A DNA stretch of 63,197 bases from Cupriavidus sp. (GCA_031180665.1 JAPSLP010000031.1:1-63197), one strand, 5' to 3'; positions 29,553 to 39,425 are shown, counted from the stretch's first letter. Notes: generated from the letters alone by a model not told the origin. Made by a program: numbers and translations.

Positions 29553-30452
29553 ATGTCAAACCACAAGCTGCCGCCGCTCAATGCCTTGCGGGCCTTCGAG
29601 GCCGCCGCCCGGCATCTGTCGGTCAAGCACGCCGCCGAGGAGCTGTGCGTGACGGCCGGGGCGGTCAGCCAGATGGTCAAGGCATTGGAGTCGCACCTGG
29701 GCGTCAAGCTGTTCCAGCGGGTCAACCGCGGCATCTATCTGACGGAAGCGGGGCGGGCCTATCTGCCGCCGGTGCGCAACGCCTTCCGCCAGATCAAGGA
29801 GGCGACGGGCCGCATCGCGGCGCCGGCCGACACCGGGCTGCTCAATGTCAGCGTCACCCCCTTCTTCGCGGCCGCGTGGCTGGTGCCGCGCCTGCAGTCG
29901 TTCCAGCACGCGCATCCCGATATCGACCTGCACGTGATCACCACCACCGCGCTTGCCGACTTCGCGCGCGATGGCGTGCACGTCGCGGTACGGCATGGGC
30001 TGGGCCAATATCCCGGCCTGCACAGCGAACGGATCCTCGCGGTGGAAATCGTGCCGGTGGCCGCGCCGGCGCTGGTGCGGCAACTCGGTATGCCCGCCAC
30101 GCCCGCCGATCTGCTGCGCTGGCCGCAGGTCCACGACACCGAGCGCAAGGGCTGGCATCTGTGGTTCCAGGCGCAGGGCATCGACGACCTCGAGCGCCCG
30201 CGCGGACCGTCGTTCGACGATTCGAGCCTGCTGTGGAAGGCGGTGATGGCGGGGCAGGGCGCCGGGCTATTGCCGGCGGCGATGGTGGCGCGCGAACTGG
30301 CCGACGGCTTGCTGGTCCGGCTCGCCGATGTCACGCTGCTCGATGCCTTTGCGTATTACCTTGTCTATCCCGAGGAAATCCACGCGCGCGCGAAGATTGC
30401 GTCGTTTCGCGAGTGGATATTGAACGAGGCGGGCCGCGCCGGCTCTTCCTAG
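29553..30452 (+). CDS. LysR-family regulator (GcvA-like)
   Basis: 299 residues. The HTH is LPPLNALRAFEAAARHLSVKHAAEEL..TAGAVSQMVKALE (residues 6-46), the GcvA/AmpR-like form. The effector domain follows from about 90 (LLNVSVTPFFAAAWLVPRL). Start ATG at 29553; no good ribosome site, and an earlier in-frame reading from 29499 lacks any similarity. Divergent from the amidase-MFS pair, which it probably controls in response to their substrate. Confidence 0.9.
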   Translation: MSNHKLPPLNALRAFEAAARHLSVKHAAEELCVTAGAVSQMVKALESHLGVKLFQRVNRGIYLTEAGRAYLPPVRNAFRQIKEATGRIAAPADTGLLNVSVTPFFAAAWLVPRLQSFQHAHPDIDLHVITTTALADFARDGVHVAVRHGLGQYPGLHSERILAVEIVPVAAPALVRQLGMPATPADLLRWPQVHDTERKGWHLWFQAQGIDDLERPRGPSFDDSSLLWKAVMAGQGAGLLPAAMVARELADGLLVRLADVTLLDAFAYYLVYPEEIHARAKIASFREWILNEAGRAGSS

Positions 30453-30539
30453 CGGCCGCATCCTGTCCTCGATATCGGTGCGCATGGCGATCGCACGATG
30501 GCGCCCCGCGCAGGCAATCGCATCGCGTCAGGAGCACGC

Positions 30540-31253
30540 ATGGAAGCCTTCCACAACGTCAATCTCCCCTCGCTGCTCGACACGCTGGTCAGCCTGACCG
30601 CCGCCTTCGTGTTCGGCGGCGCGATCGGCTTCGAGCGGCAGTACCGGCAGCGCACCGCCGGACTGCGAACCAATGTGCTGGTGGCGGTCGGTGCCGCGGT
30701 GTTTGTCGATGTCGCCAACCGGCTGCACGGCCACGATGGCGCGGTGCATGTGATGGCCTATGTCGTGTCCGGCGTCGGCTTCCTCGGTGCCGGCGTGATC
30801 ATGCGGGAAGAAGGCAATGTGCGCGGGCTCAATACCGCGGCGACGCTGTGGGGGTCGGCCGGCGTGGGGGCGGCGGCCGGTGCCGATCTGATTCTCGAGG
30901 CGATGCTGGCAACCGTGTTCGTGCTGGCGGCCAACACACTGCTGCGGCCCATCGTCGATGCGATCAACCGCAAGCCGCTCGACGTCGAATCGGTCGAGGT
31001 CACCGGCACGGTCCACGTGATTGCCGAGCGCGGCCAGCAGAAGGCGGTGATGGCGCAGCTCGAAGAGGCGCTGGAGCGCGGCGGCTATCCGGTGCACGAT
31101 CTGGACATCCAGCCGTTCGGGCAGGACGAGGTCGAGATCGAGGCGACGCTGGTGGCGAGCTCCTTCGATGGCGATGCGCTGGACCGCCTGGTGCAGCGGC
31201 TGGCAGCGCTGCCGGCGGTGCGGCAGGCGTTCTGGAGCCCGAGCACGACGTGA
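30540..31253 (+). CDS. MgtC/SapB family membrane protein
   Basis: 237 residues. The N-terminal 140 form the MgtC domain with about four to five membrane segments: AAFVFGGAIGFERQYRQRTAGLRTNVLVAVGAA, then VVSGVGFLGAGVIMREEG and TAATLWGSAGVGAAAG. A soluble ACT-like C-terminal domain follows (about 150-237). In other bacteria MgtC helps survival in low magnesium and modulates F-ATPase; that role is not proven for environmental homologues. AGGAG lies five bases before the ATG at 30540. Appears monocistronic. Confidence 0.9.
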   Translation: MEAFHNVNLPSLLDTLVSLTAAFVFGGAIGFERQYRQRTAGLRTNVLVAVGAAVFVDVANRLHGHDGAVHVMAYVVSGVGFLGAGVIMREEGNVRGLNTAATLWGSAGVGAAAGADLILEAMLATVFVLAANTLLRPIVDAINRKPLDVESVEVTGTVHVIAERGQQKAVMAQLEEALERGGYPVHDLDIQPFGQDEVEIEATLVASSFDGDALDRLVQRLAALPAVRQAFWSPSTT

Positions 31254-31417
31254 TCGTGAGGGGGTTCCCGCAGCCTTGCGCCCCGCATCTTTGTAGGACT
31301 ACACCCACATTGCTTTCGGCGGGCGCTTGATAAGGACCCGTCCGGCCCCTGTGTATCGTTCAGTTACGGTTTGACATCGATTGTCACCCCGTACCGAACA
31401 ACTCAGAGGTAAGCATC

Positions 31418-31648
31418 ATGGCCCCGGCCCTTGTCAGCATGCCCGTGGAGCATGCCCGGGCTTTTGCCCGGATTCTGTCCGTGACCCGCGCCGCCTGGCG
31501 CTTGAATGAACCGGCCGAAACCGGTAATACCGCGCAATCGCGCTGCGCTTCGCGGCGCCGCCGTACCGCCCACCTTGCCAAACTCGCGGCACGCGCGTTC
31601 GAGGCGCAGGTGATGGCGCTGCGTTGCCGGCAGGCCTTCGTCGGCTGA
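31418..31648 (+). CDS. Small protein of unknown function (76 residues)
   Basis: I do not recognise this protein. It is basic and alanine/arginine-rich (MAPALVSMPVEHARAFARIL at the start; SRRRRTAHLAKLAARAFEAQV in the middle), with no membrane segment. Support for a real gene: GAGG before the ATG, a TTGACA at 31371-31376 upstream (its -10 is weak), and a strong plus-strand terminator at 31777-31806. The transcript could instead be a small RNA. Confidence 0.45.
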   Translation: MAPALVSMPVEHARAFARILSVTRAAWRLNEPAETGNTAQSRCASRRRRTAHLAKLAARAFEAQVMALRCRQAFVG

Positions 31649-31776
31649 CGCCAATGCGGTTTGCGAAAGCGGACGCGCCATTGACGCCCGTTCGCAGCGA
31701 GTTCCGCAGTACCTTGTAGTGCTTGTTCCGTTTTGCGCGCGACGTTTATGCGCGTTTGTGTGTCTCCTTGGTTCTT

Positions 31777-31806
31777 GAGCCAGCCTCTCGGCTGGCTCTT
31801 TTTTTG
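31777..31806 (+). terminator. Strong rho-independent terminator
   Basis: GAGCCAGCC, loop TCTC, GGCTGGCTC followed by seven T residues, plus strand. It ends a transcript coming from the 31418 region, 128 bases after that ORF. The bases between (31649-31776) hold no gene that I can see. Confidence 0.93.
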
Positions 31807-31852
31807 CCGCTCGCCAGAGCATCGCAGCAAACAGCATCACAGCATCGCAGCA

Positions 31853-32866
31853 TCACGGCATCGTCGCGACTTCGTGCCAGCGTGCTGCGCTGGCCGTCGC
31901 CTGGCCGCCGCCGAGCAGGTGACAGGCCGCAAGATGGGCCAGTCCCGCATCGCGGCCGCCCATCGCAAGCATCGCCGGCGCCTGCTGCGCGCATACCGGC
32001 ATCGCATGCGGGCAGCGCGGATGGAAGCGGCAGCCGGAGGGCGGTGCCAGCGCCGAGCCGATCTCGCCGACGATCAGTCCCTCGGCCGGCTGATGATCCG
32101 GATCGGGACGCGGCGCGGAACCGAGCAGCGCTTGCGTGTACGGATGGCGCGGCGCGCCGAACACCGCATCGCTGGGACCGCTCTCGGCCATCGCGCCCAG
32201 ATACATCACGCCGACCGCGCTGCTGAAGTGTTCGACCAGCGCAAGATCGTGCGCGATCACCACATAGGCGAGGCCAAAGCTGCGCTGGATATCGGACAGC
32301 AGGTTGACGATCTGCGCGCGGATCGACACGTCGAGCGCCGAGGTCGGTTCATCGAGCACGATCAGTTTCGGCTGCAGCGCGAGCGCGCGCGCCACGGCGA
32401 TGCGCTGGCGCTGGCCGCCGCTGAACTCGTGGGGATACAGTTCGAGCGCGCCGGGCGGCAGGCCGACGATCTCCAGCAGTTCGAGCAGCCGGTGCTGCAG
32501 CGCCGCGCGATCGCCGCCAAAGCCATGCGCCAGCAGCGGCTCGGCCAGCAGCATCCTGACCTTCAGGCGGGGATTGAGCGAGGACGACGGATCCTGGAAC
32601 ACCGCCTGCACCTGCCGGCGATAGCCTTGCACGCCCTGGCGGTTCAGCCTCAGCACGTCCTGGCCATCGAAGCGGATCGCGCCGCCGGTGGGCTTCTCCA
32701 GCAGGAGCAGCAGCCTGGCGATGGTGGTCTTGCCGCAGCCGGACTCGCCGACGAGGGCGAAGGTCTGGCCGGCGTCGACAGCAAAGCTGACCCCGTCGAC
32801 GGCGCGCACCAGGCCGCCGCCGCGCACGGGGAAGTGTTTCTTCAGGTCCTGCACTTCGAGCAACAT
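31853..32866 (-). CDS. Peptide/nickel-type ABC transporter ATP-binding protein (OppF-like)
   Basis: 337 residues. Walker A GESGCGKT, signature SGGQRQR, Walker [13 protein letters not shown] and the H-loop of the OppF group; the C-terminal oligopeptide-type extension carries RFHPRCPHAMPVC, the cysteines seen in this subfamily. ATG 32866 follows AGGAG. One of two ATPases powering the importer encoded with the permeases and binding protein upstream. Last gene of the cluster, ending 46 bases short of the plus-strand terminator at 31777-31806. Confidence 0.93.
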   Translation of the reverse strand: MLLEVQDLKKHFPVRGGGLVRAVDGVSFAVDAGQTFALVGESGCGKTTIARLLLLLEKPTGGAIRFDGQDVLRLNRQGVQGYRRQVQAVFQDPSSSLNPRLKVRMLLAEPLLAHGFGGDRAALQHRLLELLEIVGLPPGALELYPHEFSGGQRQRIAVARALALQPKLIVLDEPTSALDVSIRAQIVNLLSDIQRSFGLAYVVIAHDLALVEHFSSAVGVMYLGAMAESGPSDAVFGAPRHPYTQALLGSAPRPDPDHQPAEGLIVGEIGSALAPPSGCRFHPRCPHAMPVCAQQAPAMLAMGGRDAGLAHLAACHLLGGGQATASAARWHEVATMP

Positions 32867-32921
32867 GGGCACTCCTGCGCTGGCTGCGATGTTCCGGGGA
32901 GCAAGGTTCGGACGTTCGGTG

Positions 32922-33947
32922 CTACGTGCCGCTTGCCAGCCAGCACGCAACACGATGGCCGGACTCCAGTTCGACCTCGGGCGGATACGCGTCGTCGCAC
33001 AGCGGCTTGCGATGCGGACAGCGCGCGGCGAAGCGACATCCGCCTGGCGGATCGATCAGGCTCGGCGGGCTGCCCTGGATGGCGAACAGCCGGTCCTTCT
33101 TCTGGCCGAAATGCGGAATCGAGTTCAGCAGCGCCTGCGTGTACGGATGCGCGGGCCGTTGGTACAGCGTGCGCACATCGGCGGTTTCGACGATGCGGCC
33201 GGCGTACATCACCGCGACGCGGTGGCAGATGCTGGCGGCCACGCCCAGGTCGTGCGTGATCAGGATGATGCCGACGCCGGTCTGCGCCTGAATCTTGCGA
33301 AACAGCGCCATCATCTGGACCTGGATCGTCACGTCGAGCGCCGAGGTCGGCTCGTCGGCCACCAGCAGCCGCGGCGCACTGGCGATCGCCATGCCGGTGA
33401 CGACGCGCTGCCGCATGCCGCCGCTGAACTGGTGCGGATAGTCGTTCAGCCGCGCCTGCGGCGACGGGATGCGCACGCTGTCGAGCACCTCGATCACGCG
33501 CCGCCGCGCCGCCTCGCCGCGGGCAATGCCGTGATGGCGCAGCGGTGCGCCGACCTGGTCGCCGATGGTGAAGACCGGGTTGAGCGAGGTCAGCGGGTCC
33601 TGCGAGATCATCGCGATCTTGCGGCCGCGATAGACCTCGCTCATGGTCTTCTCGGAGACCTGCAGCAGGTCTTCGCCATCGAGCACGATGCTGCCGCCGA
33701 TGCGCGCGCCGGTCTGGCGCGGCAGCAGCCGCAGGATCGACAGGATCGTCATCGACTTGCCCGAGCCGGACTCGCCGACCACGCCCAGCGTCTCGCCCTC
33801 GTGCACATGCAGGTCGACGCCGTCGACGGCCCGCACCACGCCGCGGCGCAGCGTCAGGTGGGTGGTCAGATTGCGCACGGCCAGCATCGGCGTGCCGCTC
33901 CGGGTTGGCGTCGAAGCACGCGCGGCGGCGGTATCGGCGTGGCTCAT
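32922..33947 (-). CDS. Peptide/nickel-type ABC transporter ATP-binding protein (OppD-like)
   Basis: 341 residues. Walker A GESGSGKS, signature SGGMRQR, Walker [13 protein letters not shown], and the OppD-type C-terminal segment [23 protein letters not shown] precedes the ATG at 33947, whose ATGA overlaps the stop of the OppC-like gene. Partner ATPase of the OppF-like protein 55 bases downstream. Confidence 0.94.
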   Translation of the reverse strand: MSHADTAAARASTPTRSGTPMLAVRNLTTHLTLRRGVVRAVDGVDLHVHEGETLGVVGESGSGKSMTILSILRLLPRQTGARIGGSIVLDGEDLLQVSEKTMSEVYRGRKIAMISQDPLTSLNPVFTIGDQVGAPLRHHGIARGEAARRRVIEVLDSVRIPSPQARLNDYPHQFSGGMRQRVVTGMAIASAPRLLVADEPTSALDVTIQVQMMALFRKIQAQTGVGIILITHDLGVAASICHRVAVMYAGRIVETADVRTLYQRPAHPYTQALLNSIPHFGQKKDRLFAIQGSPPSLIDPPGGCRFAARCPHRKPLCDDAYPPEVELESGHRVACWLASGT

Positions 33948-34855
33948 AGCTGCCTCCTTTTGGGATCGAAGCGGTCGCGCAGCCAGTCGCCAAGCAGGTT
34001 GGAGGCGAGGCAGGTCGCCATGATGGCAAGCCCCGGCATCGTGATCGCCCACCAGGCGTTGGTGATGTAGTTGCGCGCGTCGGCCAGCATCAGGCCCCAT
34101 GACACGTCGGGCTGCTGGATGCCGAGGCCGAGAAAGCTCAGCGAGGCCTCGAAGATGATCACCTGCCCGACCTGCAGCGTGGCCAGCACCAGCAGCGTGT
34201 TCAGCAGGTTCGGCAGCAGATGGCGGCGGAAGATGGTCAGCGTGCCGCAGCCGGCCACGCGCGCCAGCGCAACGTAATCGCGCTGCTTCAGCGACATCAC
34301 CTCGCCGCGCACGATGCGTGCATACCAGGTCCAATAGGTGATCACGATCACCAGCACCACCGTCTCGAAGCCTGGGCCGAGCACCGCTGCCAGCACCAGC
34401 GCGAGCGCCAGCGACGGAATCGACATCTGGATATCGACCAGCCGCATGATCAGCGCATCGAGCCGGCCGCCGAAGTAGCCGGCGAGCATGCCGGCAGCGG
34501 TACCGATGCCGCCGGAGATCAGGATCGCGTACAGCGCCACCACCAGCGAGATGCGCGTGCCGGCCATGATGCGCGTCAGCAGATCGCGGCCCATGTTGTC
34601 GGTGCCCAGCGGATAGGTCCAGTTGCCGCCGTCGAGCCAGGCCGGCGGCAGGAAGGCGATACCCAGGTCCAGCGCATTGGGGTCGTGCGGCAGCAGCAGT
34701 TCGCCGCCGAGCGCGCAGACCAGCAGCACCGGCAACACCAGCAGCGCGAACCAGGGCAGGGTGCCCCAGGCGATCGCACCGCGCCGGCGCGCGGGCGCTG
34801 CTGCGGTGGCGTGGTCGGCCGCCGAAGCCGTTTTTGCAGCAGTCAGTTCAGCCAT
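33944..34855 (-). CDS. ABC transporter permease (OppC/DppC-like)
   Basis: 303 residues, about six membrane segments. The N-terminal periplasmic block YPLGTDNMGRDLLTRIMAGTRISL is the OppC_N signature, and the cytoplasmic EAA loop (YVALARVAGCGTLTIFRRHLLPN) contacts the ATPases. Inner-membrane channel partner of the OppB-like protein, which it overlaps by eight bases. Confidence 0.94.
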   Translation of the reverse strand: MAELTAAKTASAADHATAAAPARRRGAIAWGTLPWFALLVLPVLLVCALGGELLLPHDPNALDLGIAFLPPAWLDGGNWTYPLGTDNMGRDLLTRIMAGTRISLVVALYAILISGGIGTAAGMLAGYFGGRLDALIMRLVDIQMSIPSLALALVLAAVLGPGFETVVLVIVITYWTWYARIVRGEVMSLKQRDYVALARVAGCGTLTIFRRHLLPNLLNTLLVLATLQVGQVIIFEASLSFLGLGIQQPDVSWGLMLADARNYITNAWWAITMPGLAIMATCLASNLLGDWLRDRFDPKRRQL

Positions 34856-35759
34856 GGCGAATCCTCGGGTCGATCAGGCTGTAGCTCAGGTCGACCAGCA
34901 GGTTGGACAGCACGAACAGCACGGAAGTCAGCATTACGCCGGCCTGCACCACCGGGAAATCGCGCGCGAACACGGCCTCGACCACGGTGCGGCCGACCCC
35001 GGGCCAGGCGAAGATGACCTCGACGACGAAGGCGCCGCCGAGCATCGCCGCGAAGTAGACCCCGAGGATGGTGACCAGCGGAATGGCCGCATTGCGCAGC
35101 GCGTACTTCCACACCAGCACGCGCTCGGGCAGCCCCATCGCGCGCCCCATGCGGATGTAGTCGCTGTCGAGCACATCAAGCATGGCCGAGCGCACGATGC
35201 GGGTTTGCGCGGCGACCGGGTACCAGCCCAGCGCGATCGCCGGCAGCACCAGGCTCGACCAGGACTCGCGCCCGAAGGCCGGCAGCCAGTTCAGCTGCAC
35301 CGCGAGGAACAGGATCAGCAGCAGGCCGACCCAGAAGTTCGGCATCGCCTGCCCGACCATCGCGAAGACCTTGGCGAAGCGATCGAACCAGCTGCCGCGA
35401 TGGACCGCGGACAGCACGCCGAACGGCACCGCCATCGCGATCGAGAACGCGAGGGCTGCCAGCGCCAGTTCGACGGTGGCCGGCAGGCGGTCGAGGATCA
35501 GGCCCAGCGCCGGCTCCTGCCAGCGGTAGGAGTTGCCGAAGTCGCCGGTCAGCGCATGGCCGAGGAACTTCAGGTATTGCGCGACCAGCGGCTGGTCGAG
35601 GCCGAGATGTTGGCGCGTCTGCTCGATGACGTCGGGCGGCGCGTCCGCAGGCAGCAGCAGCGCCAGCGGATCGCCCGACAGGCGCGAGATCAGGAAGATG
35701 ATGACGCTGGCGCCCAGGATGCTGACCAAACCGTGCAGCAGCCGTTTCGCGATGGACAT
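34848..35759 (-). CDS. ABC transporter permease (OppB/DppB-like)
   Basis: 303 residues, six predicted membrane segments. It opens with KRLLHGLVSILGASVIIFLISRLSGDP and has the family's YIRMGRAMGLPERVLVWKYALRNA coupling loop and VVEVIFAWPGVGRTVVEAVFARD end. With the OppC-like protein it forms the transmembrane channel. 105 bases downstream of the binding-protein gene. Confidence 0.94.
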   Translation of the reverse strand: MSIAKRLLHGLVSILGASVIIFLISRLSGDPLALLLPADAPPDVIEQTRQHLGLDQPLVAQYLKFLGHALTGDFGNSYRWQEPALGLILDRLPATVELALAALAFSIAMAVPFGVLSAVHRGSWFDRFAKVFAMVGQAMPNFWVGLLLILFLAVQLNWLPAFGRESWSSLVLPAIALGWYPVAAQTRIVRSAMLDVLDSDYIRMGRAMGLPERVLVWKYALRNAAIPLVTILGVYFAAMLGGAFVVEVIFAWPGVGRTVVEAVFARDFPVVQAGVMLTSVLFVLSNLLVDLSYSLIDPRIRHG

Positions 35760-35864
35760 GCAAGCCTCCGTGTGGACGGGGACGGGGTAGGGACGGGGAT
35801 GCGACCAACGAAGGGGACTGCCGTCATTCGCACATCGGGCCGAATGACGGCTGGCGTCAGCGCA

Positions 35865-37472
35865 TCAATGCGCCTGCTTCAGGCTGACCTCCTGGAATGC
35901 GCGCCAGTAATCCCGGATCGGCCAGGGCACGTAGTGCACCTTGTCCTCGCGCCAGGCGAAGGTCACCAGCGGCCGATAGGTCGGCAGGCCGCCGAGCACG
36001 CGCTCGTGCTTGAGCCGTGCGATCTGCTTGAGCAGCTCGGTGCGCGCCGCCGGGTCCATGGTCTGGCGCTGCTTCTCGATCAGCGCGTCGACCTCGGCAT
36101 CGTTGGTGTACGAGTATGTGCCCCAGCCGCCCGGCTGATAGCTGTGCAGGTGGCCGGACCATGCCAGGCCAGGGTCGCCAGGCAGACCCTGCGACCACAT
36201 CCAGCTGAGCACGCCGTCCATCTCCGGCGGTCCGCTGCGTCCGCGCTTGCCCAGGCTGATCCACGCACCGTATTCCAGATTGCGTACCTGGCAGCGGATA
36301 CCGACCGAGCTCAGATACGCGTACATCGCCTCGCCCACTTCCTTGACGCCCGGCTCGCGCGGCGTGGTCAGGTTGTAGCAGGGCGTATCGAAGCCGTTCG
36401 GATAGCCCGCCTGCTTCAGCAGTTCGCGCGCGCGCTTGGGATCGTAGGCATAGGGTTTGAGCGCGGGATCGTAGCCGTTCGAGCCCTTGCCGACCTGCGC
36501 ATAGCGCTCGCCCTGCCCGAACAGCACGCGCTTGATGATGGCGTCGACGTCGATCGCATGCGCCGCCGCCTGCCGCACGCGCACGTCGTTGAACGGCGAT
36601 TTCGGCATCTGCGTGTTGAAGTTCAGGAACAGGTTGTTGCCGCTGACCAGCGTCGCGGTCTTGACCCCCGGCATCTTCCTGAACTCGTCGATCATCGACG
36701 GCGGCACGTTGTCGATCCAGTCGACCTTGCCGGTCTTGAACGCCGCCACGCGGGTCAGGTCCTCGGGAATGACCTTGATCGTCAGCGTCTTCACGCCGGG
36801 GCGCTTGTCCTTGTTCCAGTAGTCGTCGAAGGCCTCGAGCTTCAGTTCGTCCTTGACGGTGCGCGAGACGAATTTCCACGGGCCGGTGCCGACCGGCTTC
36901 TTCGCGAACTCCTCCTCGCCGACCTTCTGGATGTACTTCTTCGGCATCGCCCACAGCTGCAGGTTGCCGACCAGGAACTGCGCGTCGGGCTCCTTGAAAT
37001 GCAGCTTGAAGCGGTGCGCATCGACGATCTCGAAGCGCTCGACCGACGACACGTAGTGCGAGAAGAAGCTGCTCTTCGGATCGCGCTGCCGTTGCCAGGA
37101 GAACTCCATGTCCTCGGCCGTCAGCGGATCGCCGTTGTGGAATTTGACGCCCTTGCGCAGCCGCACGTCCAGCACCGGCTTGCCGTCCTTGCCGGTCTCG
37201 AGCTTCCAGCTCTCTGCCAGCCAGTTCTCGTCCTGCAGCGAGGCGTTGCGACGCACCAGCATCTCGAAGATCTGGCCGACGAAATAGTGATCGACGCCCG
37301 CGGAAATGCGCACGGGGTCGAGCGTGGTGGACTCCGCGCCGAAGGCCACCGTCAGGCTGCCGGTCGCCGGAGCCGCCTGGGCGGGTGCCCACAGGGCCGT
37401 CGACGCGCCGATGGCCAGGGCGCCGATCGCGATCGTCAGTGTCGAGCGGGCCGATGCCGGGTGCTGATGCAT
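35865..37472 (-). CDS. ABC transporter substrate-binding protein, family 5 (peptide/nickel type)
   Basis: 535 residues with a cleavable signal (TLTIAIGALAIGASTALWAPAQA-AP). The SBP_bac_5 pattern is seen in LTVAFGAESTTLDPVRIS, FEMLVRRNASLQDENWLAESWKLE and KFHNGDPLTAEDMEFSW. Periplasmic receptor that sets the specificity of the importer; members bind peptides, nickel complexes, sugars or other solutes, so the ligand is open. The gene context of acyl-CoA enzymes suggests an organic acid or amide rather than a nutrient peptide. 73 bases after the IclR gene. Confidence 0.92.
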   Translation of the reverse strand: MHQHPASARSTLTIAIGALAIGASTALWAPAQAAPATGSLTVAFGAESTTLDPVRISAGVDHYFVGQIFEMLVRRNASLQDENWLAESWKLETGKDGKPVLDVRLRKGVKFHNGDPLTAEDMEFSWQRQRDPKSSFFSHYVSSVERFEIVDAHRFKLHFKEPDAQFLVGNLQLWAMPKKYIQKVGEEEFAKKPVGTGPWKFVSRTVKDELKLEAFDDYWNKDKRPGVKTLTIKVIPEDLTRVAAFKTGKVDWIDNVPPSMIDEFRKMPGVKTATLVSGNNLFLNFNTQMPKSPFNDVRVRQAAAHAIDVDAIIKRVLFGQGERYAQVGKGSNGYDPALKPYAYDPKRARELLKQAGYPNGFDTPCYNLTTPREPGVKEVGEAMYAYLSSVGIRCQVRNLEYGAWISLGKRGRSGPPEMDGVLSWMWSQGLPGDPGLAWSGHLHSYQPGGWGTYSYTNDAEVDALIEKQRQTMDPAARTELLKQIARLKHERVLGGLPTYRPLVTFAWREDKVHYVPWPIRDYWRAFQEVSLKQAH

Positions 37473-37545
37473 ATTGCGCCTCCTGTTGCGCCGAGCGGGA
37501 CGGCGCGTTTCTTGTTGAAGAACGGGACCGTGCGGTCGCGGGGTC

Positions 37546-38343
37546 CTATTTCGGGAAGGTCGATTCCAGTTGCCGCACCACCTCCAGCAGGCGCGGCCGT
37601 ACTTCGTTGAGCAGGAAGTCGGGCGACAGGCTGTACGACGGACCGCCGACGTTCAGCGCCATCCTCGCCATGCCGTTGCCCGGGTCGAAACCGCGGCCGA
37701 TACCGTTGACGTCCTTCTGCCAGTCGCCGAACGAGCACGCCACGCCCAGCGTGCCGTGGTCCTGCAGTCCCTGTTCGATGCCCTTGCGGATGCGCGGCCA
37801 TGCCACGTCGTCGAGCTCGCGTATCTGTTCGAGCAGCGCACCACGTTCGCCGTCGGAAGCCACCGCGAGCCACGCGCGCCCGATTGCCGAGGTCGAGACC
37901 GGAATGCGCGAGCCGATATCTAGCGTCAGCGAGATCGCCGCCGAGCTGCGGCAGTGCTCGACATAGATCATCGACAGCCGGTCGCGCGCGCCGAGCGACA
38001 CGGTACCGCCGGAGAAGTCGGCCAGTTCCTGCATCAGCGGCCGCGCCACCTTGCGAATGTCGAGCCGCGACAGCATCGCGCTGCCCAGGCCCAGGCAGGC
38101 GGTGCCGAGTGCGTACTTGTGGGTGCCTTCGTACTGCGTCAGATAGCCGAGCCGGATCAGCGTCGCGGTCAGGCGCGACACGGTCGATTTCGGCAGCCGG
38201 CAGCGCTGCGCGATCTCCTGATTGCCCAGTGCCCGGTCGCTGGAGCGGAAGCACGCCAGCACTTCGAGGCCGCGCGCCAGCGCCGTGATGAAGTGCCGGC
38301 CTTCCTTCGGTTCGGCCCCGTTGGTGGTCGAGGTTTCGCGCAT
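37546..38343 (-). CDS. IclR-family transcriptional regulator
   Basis: 265 residues: winged HTH at about 18-80 (HFITALARGLEVLACF, NQEIAQRCRLPKSTVSRLTATLIRLGYL) then the IclR effector domain (about 95-262), including RDRLSMIYVEHCRS and STSAIGRAWLA. AGGAG precedes the ATG at 38343; longer readings reach 38469 but overlap the Bug gene. IclR proteins with an acid ligand commonly control catabolic operons; the paired palindromes at 44822 and 44918 fit this factor. It lies inside the cluster it is likely to regulate. Confidence 0.92.
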   Translation of the reverse strand: MRETSTTNGAEPKEGRHFITALARGLEVLACFRSSDRALGNQEIAQRCRLPKSTVSRLTATLIRLGYLTQYEGTHKYALGTACLGLGSAMLSRLDIRKVARPLMQELADFSGGTVSLGARDRLSMIYVEHCRSSAAISLTLDIGSRIPVSTSAIGRAWLAVASDGERGALLEQIRELDDVAWPRIRKGIEQGLQDHGTLGVACSFGDWQKDVNGIGRGFDPGNGMARMALNVGGPSYSLSPDFLLNEVRPRLLEVVRQLESTFPK

Positions 38344-38426
38344 GGCCAATGGACTCCTGTTGGACTGCTTGCCGGGTCGCCTGCCGGGCCGCGGCATCGC
38401 TGTTTCCGGCGTGGCCGGTTCCGCGT

Positions 38427-39425
38427 TCATCCGACCCGGATGCCGGTCTGCTGGACCAGCGCCTGCCACACCTTCTGGTCGCGCTTGAGCAGCGCCGCAA
38501 ACTCGTCGGCGCTGGTGCCGCGCGGCAGCATGCCGGCCTCGGTCAGCATCCGCGTGCCGTCGGGCGAGCGCACGATACGCGCGATTTCCGTCGACAGCCG
38601 GTCGATCACGGGCCGGGCGCAGCCATGCGGCGCGAGCATGCCGATCCAGCCGATCGCCTCGAAGCCCTGGTACCCCGCTTCCGCGAAGGTCGGCACATCG
38701 GGCATCGACGGCACGCGGCTGGTGCCGAGCGTCGCGAGCACCTTGATGCGGCCCGCCTCGCCATAGGTGCGCGCCACCACCGTGGAGACGAAGCCGGCCG
38801 GCAGCTGCTTGGCCAGCAGGTCGGCGATCGCCGGGGCATCGCCCTTGTAGGCGACGTGCACCGTCTCGATGCCTGCGCGCCGCTTGAACAGCTCGCCGTA
38901 CAGGTGCCCGGTCGAGCCGACGCCGAGGCTGCCGTACCCCGAACCCGGATGCGCCTTGGCCCAGGCCGCGTAGTCGCGCAGCGACTTGATCGGCAGATCG
39001 GCGTTGGCGACGAACACCTGCGCGGCGTCGGCGACCAGCGACAGCGGATCAAAGTCGGTCATCGGGTCGTAGAGCGGCTTGGGCTGGATCAGCGGGCTCT
39101 GGATCAGCGCGGTATTGGTAAACAGCAGCGTGCGGCCGTCGGCGGGCGACTTGGCGACCTGCGCCGCGCCGATCATGCCGGCGGCGCCCGGGCGGTTCTC
39201 GACGATCACGGTCTGCTTCAGCGCCGCGCCGAGCCGGTCGGCGATAAAGCGGGTAATCGCATCGGTCGAGCCGCCGGGCGGGTAGGGCAGCACGATGCGG
39301 ATCGGGCCATCGATGGCGGGGTTGGTGGCGTTGGCGGGCGCCTGCGCGCCGGCCAGGCGGGGTAATGCCAGGCTGCCGGCGAGCGCGGCCGACGTCTGCA
39401 GCAGCTTGCGGCGGGACGGGTTCAT
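38427..39425 (-). CDS. Bug/TctC-type periplasmic solute-binding protein (tripartite tricarboxylate transporter family)
   Basis: 332 residues. The signal has an RR pair (SRRKLLQTSAALAGSLALPRLAGAQA), so Tat export is possible. Family marks: IRIVLPYPPGGSTDAITRFIADRLGAALKQTVIVENRPGAAGMIGA and FVPTFAEAGYQGFEAIGWIGMLAP-like VPTFAEAGYQGFEAIGWIG. These proteins capture small carboxylates or similar ligands. No TctA/TctB membrane genes are nearby; orphan Bug proteins are common in Burkholderiales. ATG 39425 follows AGGAG; 128 bases after the CoA-ligase gene. Confidence 0.93.
   Translation of the reverse strand: MNPSRRKLLQTSAALAGSLALPRLAGAQAPANATNPAIDGPIRIVLPYPPGGSTDAITRFIADRLGAALKQTVIVENRPGAAGMIGAAQVAKSPADGRTLLFTNTALIQSPLIQPKPLYDPMTDFDPLSLVADAAQVFVANADLPIKSLRDYAAWAKAHPGSGYGSLGVGSTGHLYGELFKRRAGIETVHVAYKGDAPAIADLLAKQLPAGFVSTVVARTYGEAGRIKVLATLGTSRVPSMPDVPTFAEAGYQGFEAIGWIGMLAPHGCARPVIDRLSTEIARIVRSPDGTRMLTEAGMLPRGTSADEFAALLKRDQKVWQALVQQTGIRVG

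Noticed and set aside
34623..37610. 995-codon plus-strand ORF
   Set aside because: Antisense to the ABC permease and binding-protein genes; low-complexity, no domain.
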